From: Toxonevra muliebris
Taxonomy: Eukaryota > Arthropoda > Insecta > Diptera > Pallopteridae
Length of the DNA: 64,000 bases
Assembly (NCBI GenBank): GCA_963691655.1
Contig: OY829330.1
Span: forward strand, 186,001-250,000
Direction of reading: 5' to 3'
The notes below the pieces were generated by a model, which was given only the letters and a program-made list of their open reading frames with translations, was not told where the DNA came from and ran no database searches. The position numbers and the translations under genes are program-made. The number at the start of each line of letters is the position of its first letter. The stretch's first letter is position 1. Of the stretch, positions 1 through 11,120 are shown piece by piece.

Positions 1-26
1 AACGAGTTGTATCGTTTGTAGCGAAG

Positions 27-317
27 TTGTACAACTTCAACCGTTTTAGTTTCATTGTTTCATCAATTTTTATTGTTTTGATGAAAATGAGTGACAAAAT
101 GCCATTAATAGAAAATAATAAAACAACGTATAGAAGAGAATTAAAGAAAAAAGATGAAAGCAAAAGAAAAAGTAGTGCTGGGGTGGATAAAATTTGTGAG
201 TCCAGCTTATGGTATTTCGGCCCTCTAGAATTTCTCACTGATCTTGAGTTGCCTTCTAATCCCATTCGATTCATACATTTTCCCACTAGGTTGTTTGCAA
301 TACGAAGAACAAAGTAG
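27..317 (+). pseudogene. MADF/SANT-like protein fragment
   Basis: A 96-codon open frame whose second half (basic run, then SAGVDKICESSLWYFGPLEF, then LTDLELP) resembles the C-terminal half of MADF/SANT-type domains, where a Tyr/Trp-rich helix precedes a Leu-rich helix. Such domains occur in BESS/MADF regulators and in the second ORF of PIF/Harbinger transposons. There is no complete domain, no splice evidence, and it sits between two similar GTTGTATCG(T)TTGTAGC-like segments (1-23 and about 400-423), which suggests a mobile or duplicated fragment. Identification is by eye and weak. Confidence 0.3.
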
Positions 318-2635
318 TAATGAAATTGTACAACTCATTGTACAACGTGTTGGAAAGTGTGTATGAAAAAGCAGTTCAACTCATCGTCCTACGTGTTGTG
401 CAACAGGTTGTATCGTGTGTAGCCTGCATTAGATTCTATTCGAATTCTCTCAACTACAGAATGCTTCCTCTCTTATAAGAGGGGAAACATTGCCATATTT
501 TTCACACAAAAATCAAGTGCTGCCAGGTTTTAATACGAAAATACATGCATTTTTTTCGAGTTTTACTTTGTTTCTTTTTTCGATGATTTTAAATAAATAA
601 ATTTAATTAATGCAAAAGTTGTTTAAAATTGCAAAAATTTAATGTAAAAAACGAAATAGCCACCTCCAAAATTTATTTTTTAGATAGAGTCATTAGATAA
701 GCAATGTCCACCTAATTTCGACATTCATTCCAATTAAAACAGGCATCATTTTTATTGTATTTATTTATTATGTTCAGTTATATATTGTTTTTTTTTTCAG
801 CTTTGCTAAATATTTATATAATATTTGCTTTATTTTCATTTAAATTTTCTGCTTTTGTTGGTGGATTTCTAGTAATGAGTATATGATGGTGCATTCTAAG
901 TGCAAATTAAGCAAAAATTGTTTGTTTATTTTTTGTTTTGTTTTTAATTTTGTTGGTTTTTTTTTCAATTTTCTGCTGTCAAGTTATGCTAATCATAAAT
1001 TTTTATCAGCTTATATATAAATATATATACTTTTTTTTATATATGTATTTACATACATACATGTATATATTTGTTTCATATATGTATGTATTTGTTTCAA
1101 ACTTGATATTATTCTTTATGCATTTATTTCAAGTTAAAATAAAAAATTTTTGTTTTATATAAATTGCAAAAATGAGTTACATATGTTTTGTTTTAAGAAT
1201 TACCTTATTTTTTGTAAAATAAATCAACTTTCTTTTAATATTTATGTATTTAATAGGCTAATTATATATGTATGTATTGCAACAAGTACTTTGGTTGTCG
1301 CCTTTTTATTTTGGTTTTGTTTTATATCTACATATGTACTACACTCCAATACGTTAATAAACGTATGCCTAACATATATATGCATATGTACGCCCGATTC
1401 CGGCCCTAACACGCAAGGCAGTATTGTAGGTTGTTACACAAGGGCTGGAATTTATAAGAACCCAATTTATTTTTTATGTAATATTATAGTTTTAAACTAT
1501 TTAAAGATTGTAATTGAAAAGGTCTATATATGACAAGAAAATATCTTTGGACTTAAACAAAATTAAATTTTATAAATAGTATTTTACTAATACAATGAAG
1601 ATAAGAGTGGCTTATTTCTTCCCAAAACCATACCTTAAACAGAAATGTTTGCTACAAGTACACTGAGGGAAAAATGCTGTTATATCAAACGGAAGGATAT
1701 TAAACCAACAGATTTTGCTGTTAAATCCATCCAAAAGTGAACTCTGTTATATTAACAGACAATGTGCTGTTGATGTTGCACCGCTTCGAAAAACAAAAGT
1801 ACAAAATAGTAACTGCCAAAATTCCTCACGGTATAGCCTTGTAGTCTAGTGCGCAAGCAAGCACGCAGCCACTTGTGACTAAAGTTCAAGTCCCACAAAT
1901 TTCTTTTTATATTTTTTTTTTAATAATTTTCAAAATCAAAAAAAATTTTTTTATTCTTAAATTATTTTTTTCTATTTGTTTTTTGTTCAATTTATTTTTT
2001 ATTTAATATTATCGTTTTAAATTATTTTCTCTTGAATTGCTTTTTCCCAGGCTCGAACGTGGCCGAAAAACAACTGTGGCACATAACCAAATTTACTTCC
2101 TATGGATTTTGTTTGTTTTACTCTTTCAATGTTTCAAGCACTAATTACTGTTTTTTTACTCTTTGAGGCACACGATTTTAAAGAAAATAAAAACTCCAGT
2201 CGCGCAGATTTTTTTTTTGGTTTATAGCATTGACAACTGAATGAGAAACTGGAAACAAAATGTTAAACTATATGGCTATAAGTAATTTCAACTTTTCGAG
2301 GTGAGTTAAACTATATCCGACCGTGCATAAAAAACTAAGCAAAAGTTGGGACAATTTTTACCCTACCTAACCTTAAGCAGTTAACTATGTAAGGGAGAGT
2401 AAGATACACAAATTTGAAATACTCAACCAAGCTTTCTTTATCATTATTTCTAAAAATAGACCGTATAAAATTTTGAAATTGTGTTAGCGAAAGCCAAAAA
2501 TTTTGTTACTGTATTGGAGTTTCCATTGTCCCTGTCTGGCAGGGTTATGAATTAAATATTCAACAGATAATTTCAACAGAAGAGATGTTACGAAAATTAT
2601 TCCTCTTCATCAGCTTCACTTCTATGTGAGAACAT

Positions 2636-3010
2636 ACCCAACGGGCCTGATTCTCAGCAGCTCGCCTGAGGAGTATAAGGTCAGTACTTTTTGTTTTGTT
2701 AACGAACACTTGCTGCTGAAAAACAATCGTTTCCGAATCAACAATATCATCGTAATTTAAAATAACAAAACTGCTGACTCAAAGATTTCGTAAGAGGTAT
2801 TTTGAAGTATTTCGAAAAGAAGAAGAACTGCTAACGCAAAGATCTCGCGAGAGGACTTTCGAAGCACTCCAAAGGAAGCGTAAACGGAGTGCTTTTTTGC
2901 AATGATATGCAATGTTAAAAACGTAATGGTGTGTCATACGGAGAGGAAGCGCCTACAGCTGACTTGTCAACACTCTGAAAGTCCTTTTGGAGTGTTTTTT
3001 CCCGTTGGGT
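2636..3010. repeat. Possible MITE with 10-bp terminal inverted repeats
   Basis: ACCCAACGGG at 2636-2645 is mirrored by CCCGTTGGGT at 3001-3010. Inside are two similar segments starting near 2765 and 2825 (CTGCTxACxCAAAGAT..CG) and an imperfect inverted pair around the GGAGTG(C/T)TTTTTT motif. No target-site duplication was established and no coding sequence is present. Confidence 0.3.
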
Positions 3011-3624
3011 TGATTATGTCGGATGATAATATAATAATATTTAGAAATCTTGCGAATTTCAACTAAATCGGTTAACGGACACGCCCACTTCCCATATAAG
3101 CTGAATCAAAAAATTGCCATATCTCAAAAACTTTTGAAGTAATAAACTTTTACAAAAAAAAAGTTACAGAAGTTAGAAGTGAACCTACCAAAGTAGTCTT
3201 TGCTGCAAAAAAATGTCATTGTTGCAAATGCTCGACTTTCAATTCGTTTTTTTACGGCAAAATAAAAGTAATTTCCAAAATCCTTTTTAAGTTTATCTAA
3301 TTGAAGTATTTACAATTGAACTGCATTCAAATATTATCAATATTCGAATTTGACTTTTTTGAATTGTTGCCACATTCGTTACACTGTGCGGCGTGTCGTA
3401 ACATTGTTTTTCACTCAGTGTCTTTTTACTGTTTTTACCACGTTTATATTAACTCGCTTTCAACGGTGTCTGTCTGTCTGTCAGTCTGTTCGGTACAAAT
3501 TTTATAATCGATTTTAAACTAACTTCCCGATGAGCTAGAGACTTGAAATTTAAAATATAGTTCAGAACTGCAAGACAATGCAATATGAAGTATCTAAAAT
3601 ATACATAAATATAATAATATTTAA

Positions 3625-3712
3625 AATATTAGCATTGGAAGTTTTTCCATTTTTTTCATAGATCAAAGCATTGAATTCATCGTTGTTAAAATCATTGCTT
3701 TAGCGGGAGTAG
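3625..3712 (+). repeat. Dispersed repeat, copy 1
   Basis: This segment shares GGAAGTTTTTC, then GCATTGAATTCATCGTTG and an AAATCATTGCTT(T/A)AGCGG core with 11315-11405. The two copies are diverged by scattered substitutions, so this is an old interspersed repeat with no coding content. Confidence 0.5.
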
Positions 3713-4720
3713 AATATATGTATATGTGTATACATACACAAATTCAAAAACAAATGAGAGAGAGAACAACAATAACGAACTTTTCTTTTCGTTTTGTTTT
3801 GCTTACAAGAGTATAGATTGTAAAGAGATCGCAATTTGCTCTTGCTGGAATCGAAACAAAAAATCGTAGAAGCAGCAGCGAGGTGCAATACCGATGGTGT
3901 GGCAGCGACGGTTGTCAACACATCCAGCAGACAAAAATGTATGAATGGATGAGTTTGACGTGCTTGATGAAATAAATATTTAACATTTCTTTTAGCAAAT
4001 AACTTTCAACATTTACAGTATTTATATATTCTTTATATACAAATATGTGAACGTTTTGTTTTGATTTTATGAATTTTATATAAGTATTTTTAAATCTTTT
4101 TCTACTGATTTCATGAAATCAAAATGCGAAGAAATATTACCACTATTTTCAACATTGTACCTAAATATATGTATGTAAATAAGTATATTTAGCTAAAATG
4201 TTGGAACTTTTCATATTTTATATTTTAATATATAAATAAATTATTCTTCTTTTACATTTTTACATCCATAACAACAAATCTTCTTCTTACTATGTATTTG
4301 GCAAATGCCTTTATTTCATTTCTGTTTCAAAATGTAGAATCACAACGAGGTGCAATGTAAAAACAGTATTTATTGAGTACCCATTTATGTGAGAAGATAT
4401 AATTTGAATTCTGTTATATTTAATGAATAGGGCTATTCGCAGTCTGGGGAAAATGATCTTGCACGAGTCCAATAATTAATTGTGACATTGCTTAGACAAT
4501 TGGTTTTGATTCAATGTGTCAACAATTTCAAATTCCAATTGAGTTCAAGTGACTTCAAAACCTCAATTGACTTCAAGTCACTCCAATTTAGGTCAAATTG
4601 TCGGTTATTAACCATGACTTCAAGGTATTGCAATTAAATTGAATGTATTCTTTTACAGCTCTGGTCTTTACTTAAAAACGATTGCAAAATTTCATACACA
4701 CAAGACTAAAAAGTAAAAAT

Positions 4721-4947
4721 AATAATTTAAATAAAAAATATTTTTAATATACCACGTTTTTAAAATGGACTAAAAAGTATAAAATAATTTCTCCTAACCC
4801 CATACAGACAATTTTCAAGACAATCTGTATGGGATAAGGAATCTATATGTGGTTGTGAATCTGTATGGGGTTAGGAGAAATTATTTTATACTTTTTAGTC
4901 CATTTTAAAAACGTGGTATATTAAAAATATTTTTTATTTAAATTATT
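4721..4947. repeat. Near-perfect 87-bp palindrome with 53-bp loop
   Basis: The left arm 4721-4807 is the reverse complement of 4861-4947 with almost no mismatch. It can be traced through AATAATTTAAAT, the ACCACGTTTTTAAAATGG block and TCCTAACCCCATACAG. The loop is 4808-4860 and contains a further CAATCTGTATGGG copy, so the inner end has itself been partly duplicated. No ORF is present. It could be a foldback/MITE-type element or a snap-back duplication; there is no evidence of a small-RNA function. Confidence 0.8.
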
Positions 4948-5478
4948 TTTTATTTGAATTTCGTGCTTTTTACGCATTTGCTTTGATATATAGTGCTTTT
5001 TGGTTTCAAAAAGTTGACATCACTGGAGTTTACGTTTAGCATGATACCCGCGAGCATAGGCTTAAGTACGACTGTTTATACATATTTTATACATTCATTA
5101 AATAGATAATAAGTATGTAATATGTAAGAAAACCAAAATTAATGTGAACACAAAAAGAAAAGTAAAACCCCAAATTTTAAACAATTGTATTTCGCTTGTA
5201 ATATACATATATAATGTCCTTCTTTGCCTAAAAACACAATCGGATGAATAACATAAAAGAAAACAAACTTACTTTTTGGCTTTCTTGCTTTTATAATTTT
5301 TATTTAAATTTTAATTATTTATTTAATTTACATATGTAACAAATTTGCTTTTCAACAATTTTTGATAACAGTTAAAAAGAATTAAACTGTCAAAAAGCAT
5401 TCAAATAAGAAAGTACATCTACTCTCAGAGTTGCAGTTGCGTTGATCGGATATAAAGTTTAAGGTCAAATTGTGTTTA

Positions 5479-6884
5479 ACCAAAGAATATATAATACATA
5501 GAAGGTGCATCACGAACAAATTTATTTGCACAAAAATTTTGTTCTATGGAGCCATAACTGCCTCCAATTTACTCTCAAAATTCAGTTGTTCTCGTAAAAC
5601 CAATGAGTGGTTGAAATAGTTTGTTTCTCTTTGTTGTTGGCTTTGTTTAATGAGAGGTTCTTTTTCTTTCAGATTTTTTTTTTTTTTTTTGGTTTTCGTG
5701 CTAGTAATGAGCTGGTATTTTCATTATTTAGCAGAATTTATATCGCAAAGCCGGTGTGCTTTTATGTATGGCACAGATTATAAAATTCAAATCCCAAGTT
5801 GTGACTAGAAAAAATAGGTATTTTTCAAGATTTTTTTTCAGGTAAACTAATAAAGTTTTTTATAAAAACTATTTATTATCTAAAAGTACATGTATTGAAC
5901 TTAACTTTAACTAATCTCTATTCAAAAATATTTAAAACTTTATGAGTTATGAGCGATCCCGTCGACAAATCTAGAACATTTGAAATTCAAAAATGAAATG
6001 GATTTACTTTTATTATAAGATTATCTAGTGATTAATCGAAGGATGTGAAAAAATATGCACATTTAACAAAATCACCGACTGTCAAAGTTAACAGTTCAAT
6101 TTTAACTAAAAAACGCTGTTTCATTTGTAAAAAAAAAGTTTTCCTTCGATCAATCTAGATAGTAATCTAGATATTTAAAAAGTATATAAATTTTAAAAGA
6201 TTCGGTTTAGAAGTTGTTGAATAATCGTGGTCACCGACTTCAATGATAACTTTTTTGAGAAAAACTCGTTTAAAGTTTCAACTTACTTTAATGTCAAGAA
6301 GAAATTTTTTTTGCAAATAACAAAGAGTCAAAAATTTTCTGCGGATCAACTTAAAAATTTGTAGACATATTTTTGAAAACATATACTTTAAGCAAATGCA
6401 AAAAAGTAGATTTTTTAAAAGTTACAACGGGAGGTGCTCCCTTAAAAACTTTCTAAATCTATTGATTTCAACTTTTTATGCTTTTTCGAATACAAACAAA
6501 AAAAAAAAATATTACTAAAAAGAAATTTAGCTAAGACCATAATTTTGGGTCACAAATTGAAAAAAAAATTAATTAGGTTGGAAAGCAATATTGATACTCG
6601 ACAACAACGCAAAAAAAATAAACACATGTACCTACATATTGTCCGCAAAAAACCCATTCATATGAAACTATACGCCGTCTCACTTGGCAGTACTCTGTAA
6701 TGATATGTGAGAGCCTAAGAAAAAAAACACCATGAGAGTGTAGGGGAGAGAATAAAAGCAAAATAAATGAGTGGTTTTGCTCTTCCTCTTTACTGCGACC
6801 GCCCGCACCCGAAACGAAAGAAACATATTTTGAAAAAATTTTGAGAGATGCGCCTTCTATGTATTATATATTCTTTGGTTTAAC
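5479..6884. repeat. About 37-bp inverted repeat pair bounding 1.4 kb
   Basis: TTAACCAAAGAATATATAAT and the following ACATAGAAGGTGCATC at 5479-5515 return inverted at 6848-6884. A second weaker inverted match (AATGAGTGGTT near 5602 and AACCACTCAT, reverse complement in 6766-6778) supports a degenerate element. The interior has no coding frame. The rest of 4948-7189 shows nothing else recognisable. Confidence 0.4.
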
Positions 6885-7189
6885 GTTTTGCGTTCGTTTT
6901 ATTTTAAGGGGACATGTCTATTGCTCGAGTCGAAAGAAATGAAAACTTCAAAGTTGTATAAAAAAAATATACAATAGATAGACATTTTTTTTTAATTTGG
7001 TTCAATAGTTTTCCTGTAGATGGCGTCCAAAAAAAAAGCCATTTTAATCTGCGGATGTTATAGAAGTCCTCCGGGTGCTTCTAAACAAACAAAAAAAAAT
7101 CAATAAAAAACTGAAAATATACATAATTTTATGTATGTAGACTATTCTGAAGTCGTAGTAGTAAAAAATTACCCTTTAGTAAAGCTTTA

Positions 7190-7237
7190 ATTTCACAAAC
7201 AAATTTGCAGGTCACACTTTCCATGTAAGAAGTTCAT
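7190..7237. repeat. Long target-site duplication, left copy
   Basis: This 48-bp segment (ATTTCACAAACAAATTTGCA...GTTCAT) recurs at 8166-8213 with three mismatches and brackets the LINE fragment between them. Confidence 0.75.
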
Positions 7238-8165
7238 TATTATTTATTATTATATGTTTACGAGGAAAGCCCAAACAGGCAGGCACTGCGACTTGAAAGA
7301 TCTTTTGGGCCAACCCCACTTATGACAAAAGATGTTCAGCTTAACTAACGAAAGCAAAAACGTCGTTTGCTGAAGAGGATTTCATTTTGTTAATCATAGG
7401 AAAAGATGTACCAAAGATTCCTCCTCTGAGCCGAGCCAAGGCCGTACATTCGCACAGAATGTGAGCTGTCGTTTCATCATCTTCTAGACAAAGACGGTAC
7501 TCTGTCTCATTGGGCAGACCTAATTTGTTTAGGTGATATCTGAGCACATAGTGCCCAGACATATAGCCCACCAGCAGCCTAAGGTTGGATTTGGAGCAAG
7601 AGATGGGCTGATTGTGGGCAAGCGGAACGATAAGCGCTTTTGCCTGTCTTAAACCTGGGATAGAGTTCCAGTAATCAAGCCATATTGCCTTAGACCACTC
7701 CTCAACTATTGATTTCGTGGAGGCCCAGCCGACTCCACACAACGAAGCGAGGCCAATGTACTAAGTCGTTGAACCCTCCCTAGCCAGTTCACCGGCAACC
7801 TCATTACCATCAATGTTACAATAGCCGGGTACGCAACAAAAGGTAACTTTGTTATGGGTAAATAAGCGTTAGAGACTCTCAAAGCATTCTTTTACCAGTT
7901 TTGAGGAAAAACTACATGAAGAGAGAGCTAAGAGAGCCGCCTGGCTGTCTGAAAAAATTACAATTTCTTCGCCTTTTAGACCTTTGTGAAGGTTTAAACT
8001 AGCACAAGTCTCAATAGCGTATATTTCAGCTTGAAAAACACTCGGCCAAATACCCAGTGGGATTGAGATTCCAGGATTGGGTCCTGCAACGCCGGCACCA
8101 GAACCATCCATCCAATGAACCATCTTCGAGCCGTCTGTATACCAATTGAGAGCAAAGGGACCGAT
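7238..8165 (-). pseudogene. 5'-truncated RNase H-bearing non-LTR retrotransposon (LINE4)
   Basis: The minus strand encodes an RNase H domain (YTDGSK near 8150, FQAEIYAIE, FSDSQAALLAL, then a VPGY.NIDGNE relic of the conserved VPGH motif). The C-terminal region follows (LLVGYMSGHYVLRYHLNKLG, CLEDDETTAHILCECTAL), as in I/LOA-type elements that carry RNase H after the reverse transcriptase. There are stops near 7869 and 7743, and the reverse transcriptase and endonuclease are missing, so this is a dead 5'-truncated copy. The 3' end on the minus strand carries a TAA-rich tail (around 7238-7256), the tail type of I-clade LINEs. The final unique bases (AAGATCTTTCAAGTCGCAGT, minus) resemble the 3' tail of the SINE at 9521. 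Confidence 0.85.
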
Positions 8166-8213
8166 ATTTCACAAACAAATTTGCAGGAAACACTTTCCAT
8201 GTAAGACGTTCAT
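8166..8213. repeat. Long target-site duplication, right copy
   Basis: Partner of 7190-7237: 45 of 48 bases agree. It marks the 5' junction of the LINE4 insertion. Confidence 0.75.
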
Positions 8214-8850
8214 GTCATACTTCGATTTCATCTTTGCAAAAAAAATGTTTTCCCTACTTGCTTTCAGCCCAAAAGTATGCAACATATCAAAAATAGTTTG
8301 GAACATGGCAGAAGAATTAAGAAGGTAGATGCATTTTGATAAGTAAGAGGAACTTTGACAATTGGGAAAACATTTGTTTTGATACTATTCTTCTTTTTGC
8401 AAAATGTTGCTTTTTCATAGTTCAATTTTTAAGTGAGAATTTATAAGAAAATAATTTGCATACTATTGCATGTAGAATTAGTTGCTGCTTTTTATATTAT
8501 TTTTTTAACTCTTAACATGTTCAAAGTATTTGATAATAAAGAAAACAAAACTAAATAACATTATTTATACTTTTTTTATTATAAATAAAATTTATAATTT
8601 AGTACCAAGTAATAAAGGTAGTGTTAATAATCTACTACTAATGCTCTCATTTGTACCCATTTAAAAAAATGCATCTCTAAAATGTTCCTCTTACTTGTCA
8701 AAAATTCAAAATGGCTACTTTTTAAAAAATGCATCTACCTCTAAATACTTCTACTATACATATATATCAGAAATGGTTGTGAATATTTTTGCTGTATTTA
8801 AAAAAACTGTGCGCACTGTTGCATTTGTCAGTACTTTTGCCCATAAATTG
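8214..8850. other. Noncoding
   Basis: AT-rich sequence. The open frames here (for example 8146-8328) have no recognisable protein similarity. A partial local repetition of a GCATCTAC/TAAAAAATGCATCT motif is seen near 8328, 8668 and 8725. Confidence 0.5.
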
Positions 8851-8854
8851 TACA

Positions 8855-9305
8855 AGGCGTCAAGTATTGGGAGTAATTTGGACATTTATTGTGAAAAAAT
8901 TATTATAAATTTATTCTTTAAAGTATTGTCCATTGTTAGCCACAACCTTTTCTCATCTTTCTGGTAGCATACGGATTCTGCGTCGAAAGAACTCCTCATC
9001 TTTTGAGGCTATCCACGAATCGACCGCCTGAACGTTCCCTGTCGTTGACATCAAAATCACCACTTTTGAAACGGGCATACCACACCTGACACATTCTAAC
9101 GTCTATAGCACAGTCAGGATAAGCATCAGTGAGTAAACGATGTGCTTCAGTTGCGTTTTTCTTTAAATGGAAGAAGAAAATTAAAACTTCCCGCAAATGT
9201 TGTTTTGTTGGCACGAAATTCGACATTTTCAGCTATGGTAATACACTTTTGTAAAATTATGAAAATTATTTGACAGATCAATTCTTATAGTATTTTTGGC
9301 GCTCT
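8855..9305 (-). mobile_element. Internally deleted mariner element
   Basis: The minus-strand frame from 9226 starts MSNFVPTKQHLREVLIFFF and continues through the mariner N-terminal helix-turn-helix (KKNATEAHRLL, CQVWYARFKSGDFDVNDRER). After RSGG it jumps directly, with a frame change, to the transposase C-terminus (WIASKDEEFFRRRIRMLPER, then NNGQYF at about 8930-9010). The central DD34D catalytic core is gone, so this is a non-autonomous deletion derivative. Weak inverted termini (GGCGTCAAGTATTGGGAG near 8857 and its counterpart near 9283-9300) give approximate ends. Confidence 0.8.
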
Positions 9306-9520
9306 TCGAGATAGAATAGCTGTCATTGTCAAAAAAAATGGAGCGTATGATAGATATGAAGCTAGTCACAATTAAGAGTTTATACATTCATACTCCCAAT
9401 ATGTTATCACATCATGTGACGAGTGCAGAACGGATTCATTTTGTTTTTTTCTTTTTTTACTACTTATTTTTTCTTATTTGTTTCTCGAAAATGATTCATT
9501 TTAACTGAAGCGGACATTCT

Positions 9521-9757
9521 TTAAAACCCTAATTATAATCCAATCGGGATCTAAGGCTGATGTTTTTATTATTATTATTTGAATAAAAGACGACTCGAAA
9601 GTCAGGTACTGTGACCTATAAGATCTGTTGTACCAAAGCCCCAAGAAAGAAAGAAAGGAAGAGGGAAAGAAAGATAGATAAGAAACATACCCAATCCGAG
9701 AATCGATCTCGGGTCTCCAGAGACAAGAGTCTGGCACTCTGCCACTAGACCACAATG
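9521..9757 (-). mobile_element. tRNA-derived SINE (B) with LINE-like 3' tail
   Basis: Read on the minus strand, the head (9757 to about 9685) looks like a tRNA: an A box TGGTCTAGTGGCAGAGTG, an anticodon-arm-like CCAGA...TCTGG, and a B box GATCGATTCTCGG. It continues with a CTTTCTTTC tract and ends in a tail with AGATCTTATAGGTCACAGT and an (AAT)n run. That tail resembles the 3' end of LINE4 (7238-8165), the expected relationship when a SINE borrows a LINE's machinery. The mispaired anticodon arm rules out a functional tRNA. Confidence 0.65.
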
Positions 9758-9985
9758 GCGATGGTAGGGGACCTACAGTATAACGCCGATTCCGAACGGC
9801 TGTGCCAATTTTTTTATCAGCTCGGTGGTTTGGCCATTACCAACCAAGGTGTGTACTTGTACACATTCTTATAATTCTCATTTAAATTTTGTAAATTTAT
9901 GAGAATTAACCACCCGATCAAGACAGGAATCGAACTCGCAACCTTGTGGTTGAAAGTCTAGTGCACTATCCACTAGACTATGATA
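9758..9985 (-). mobile_element. tRNA-derived SINE (A)
   Basis: The minus strand begins near 9985 with a tRNA-Glu-like head (ATAGTCTAGTGGATAGTG, then ACTTTCAACCACAAGG and a B box GAGTTCGATTCCTG). A body follows with an AAATTTA-rich inverted segment, and the 3' end contains GGCACAGCCGTTCGGAATCG and TGTAGGTCCCC. It abuts SINE B, so the two lie head to tail on the minus strand. The 3' body differs from SINE B, so they are different families sharing a tRNA-like head. Confidence 0.55.
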
Positions 9986-10588
9986 GGCTGATGTTACACG
10001 GTCAATGTTTTCGGTTTTTACTCTCTTTTCATCGTTTTATTTGATGCCCTATTATACTATCAGTTTTTTGCTGAATGTTATTTTTTAATACTTTTATCTG
10101 CAACTATGTTTTTCCAACTAAAAAGTATTTAATTGTATTTTGGAAAATAGTTATAACGTTAACATGAGATTATAAGTATTATACAAAAAATATTGGATTT
10201 ATGAAAAACACAGAAAAATAATATTTAAAATTTGCGAACTATTAAAGTAAGCTCCACCACTTTGTTACTTGGCCATTGAATTACAATTTTTTTATAAAAA
10301 TTATAACCAAACGAAAGCCAAACAGCGCAAAGGTGGCAAAGGAAAAAAATGTATTTATAAACTAGTAAAAAGTGTACTATTTTCCATAAAATAATATTAT
10401 TTTCCAGTAAAATACAACAGTGTATCTTCGGCAACCCCATTTTATTTGAAGTGATGTAGGTTTTTCCGTCAGCAAAAAAATTTGAAGTAAAATGTGTTCA
10501 TCCTCTCTTTTGCTCAGTGTTCATTTTTCAAAGCAACACAATTACATTGTTTGACAATACAACAATTACATTGTTTAACATCACCCTA
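9986..10588. mobile_element. MITE copy 1 (GGCTGATGTTACACGGTCAA family)
   Basis: It starts GGCTGATGTTACACGGTCAA and runs parallel to the next copy through ACTCTCTTTTCATCGTTTT, TTTATCTGCAACTATG and TTTGCGAACTATTAAA. It ends at 10560-10588 with ACATTGTTTAACATCACCCT, a shortened right terminus. It carries extra sequence relative to copy 2 (about 10300-10480). No transposase is present. Confidence 0.65.
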
Positions 10589-11120
10589 AGGCTGATGTTA
10601 CACGGTCAATGTTTTGCTGTCAATGTTTTCTGTTTTTACTCTCTTTTCATCGTTTTGTTTGATGCCCTGTTACACTATCAGTTTTTTCCTGAATGTTTTT
10701 TTTTAATACTTTTATCTGCAACTATGTTTTTCCAACTAAAAAGTATTTTATTGTTTTTTGGAGTGAATGAAAATTCAACAGTTGGAATGGAAAATAATTA
10801 TAATGACAATATGAGATAATATTGGTGGAAATAGCAACAAATTATACAAAAAATATTGCATTTATATATGAAAAACGCAGAAAAATAATTTTTAAAATTT
10901 GCGAACTATTAAAATAAGCTCCGCCATTTTGTTATTGGCCATTGAACTACCACGTTTTTATAAAAATTATTAAGTAATTTTTTAAACAGGTTTTTTTCGA
11001 CAGTAAAAAAATTTGAAGTGAAATGGGTTCATCCTCTCGTTTGCTCAGTGTTCATTTTTCAAAGCAACAACAATTGCATTGTTTGACAGCAAAACATTGA
11101 TCGTGTAACATCGCCCTAAG
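10589..11120. mobile_element. MITE copy 2, intact terminal inverted repeats
   Basis: The left end (GGCTGATGTTACACGGTCAA, then TGTTTTGCTGTCAA) is the inverse of the right end at about 11082-11119 (TTGACAGCAAAACATTGATC, then GTGTAACATCGCCC), giving terminal repeats of about 37 bp. It directly abuts copy 1 and shares its CCCTAAG junction. It is non-coding; the apparent open frame at 10517-10819 crosses the junction and is not a gene. Confidence 0.75.

Larger units (their letters stand above)
318..4720. other. Noncoding AT-rich stretch
   Basis: No convincing gene. Short open frames at 938-1533 and 3301-3507 have low-complexity F/I/Y/L-rich translations typical of AT-rich noncoding DNA. A tRNA-like A-box/B-box pair occurs near 1848-1900. 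A possible small foldback element lies at 2636-3010. A short TGTC microsatellite lies near 3465-3485. A segment at about 3625-3712 recurs at 11315-11405. Confidence 0.6.

Noticed and set aside
1842..1905. tRNA gene (TAGTCTAGTGCG ... GTTCAAGTCCC)
   Set aside because: Box-like sequences only. The cloverleaf does not close; at most an old tRNA-derived relic.
9680..9990. Two functional tRNA genes on the minus strand
   Set aside because: A and B boxes are present, but anticodon and acceptor stems are imperfect and each is followed by a SINE-type body and tail.
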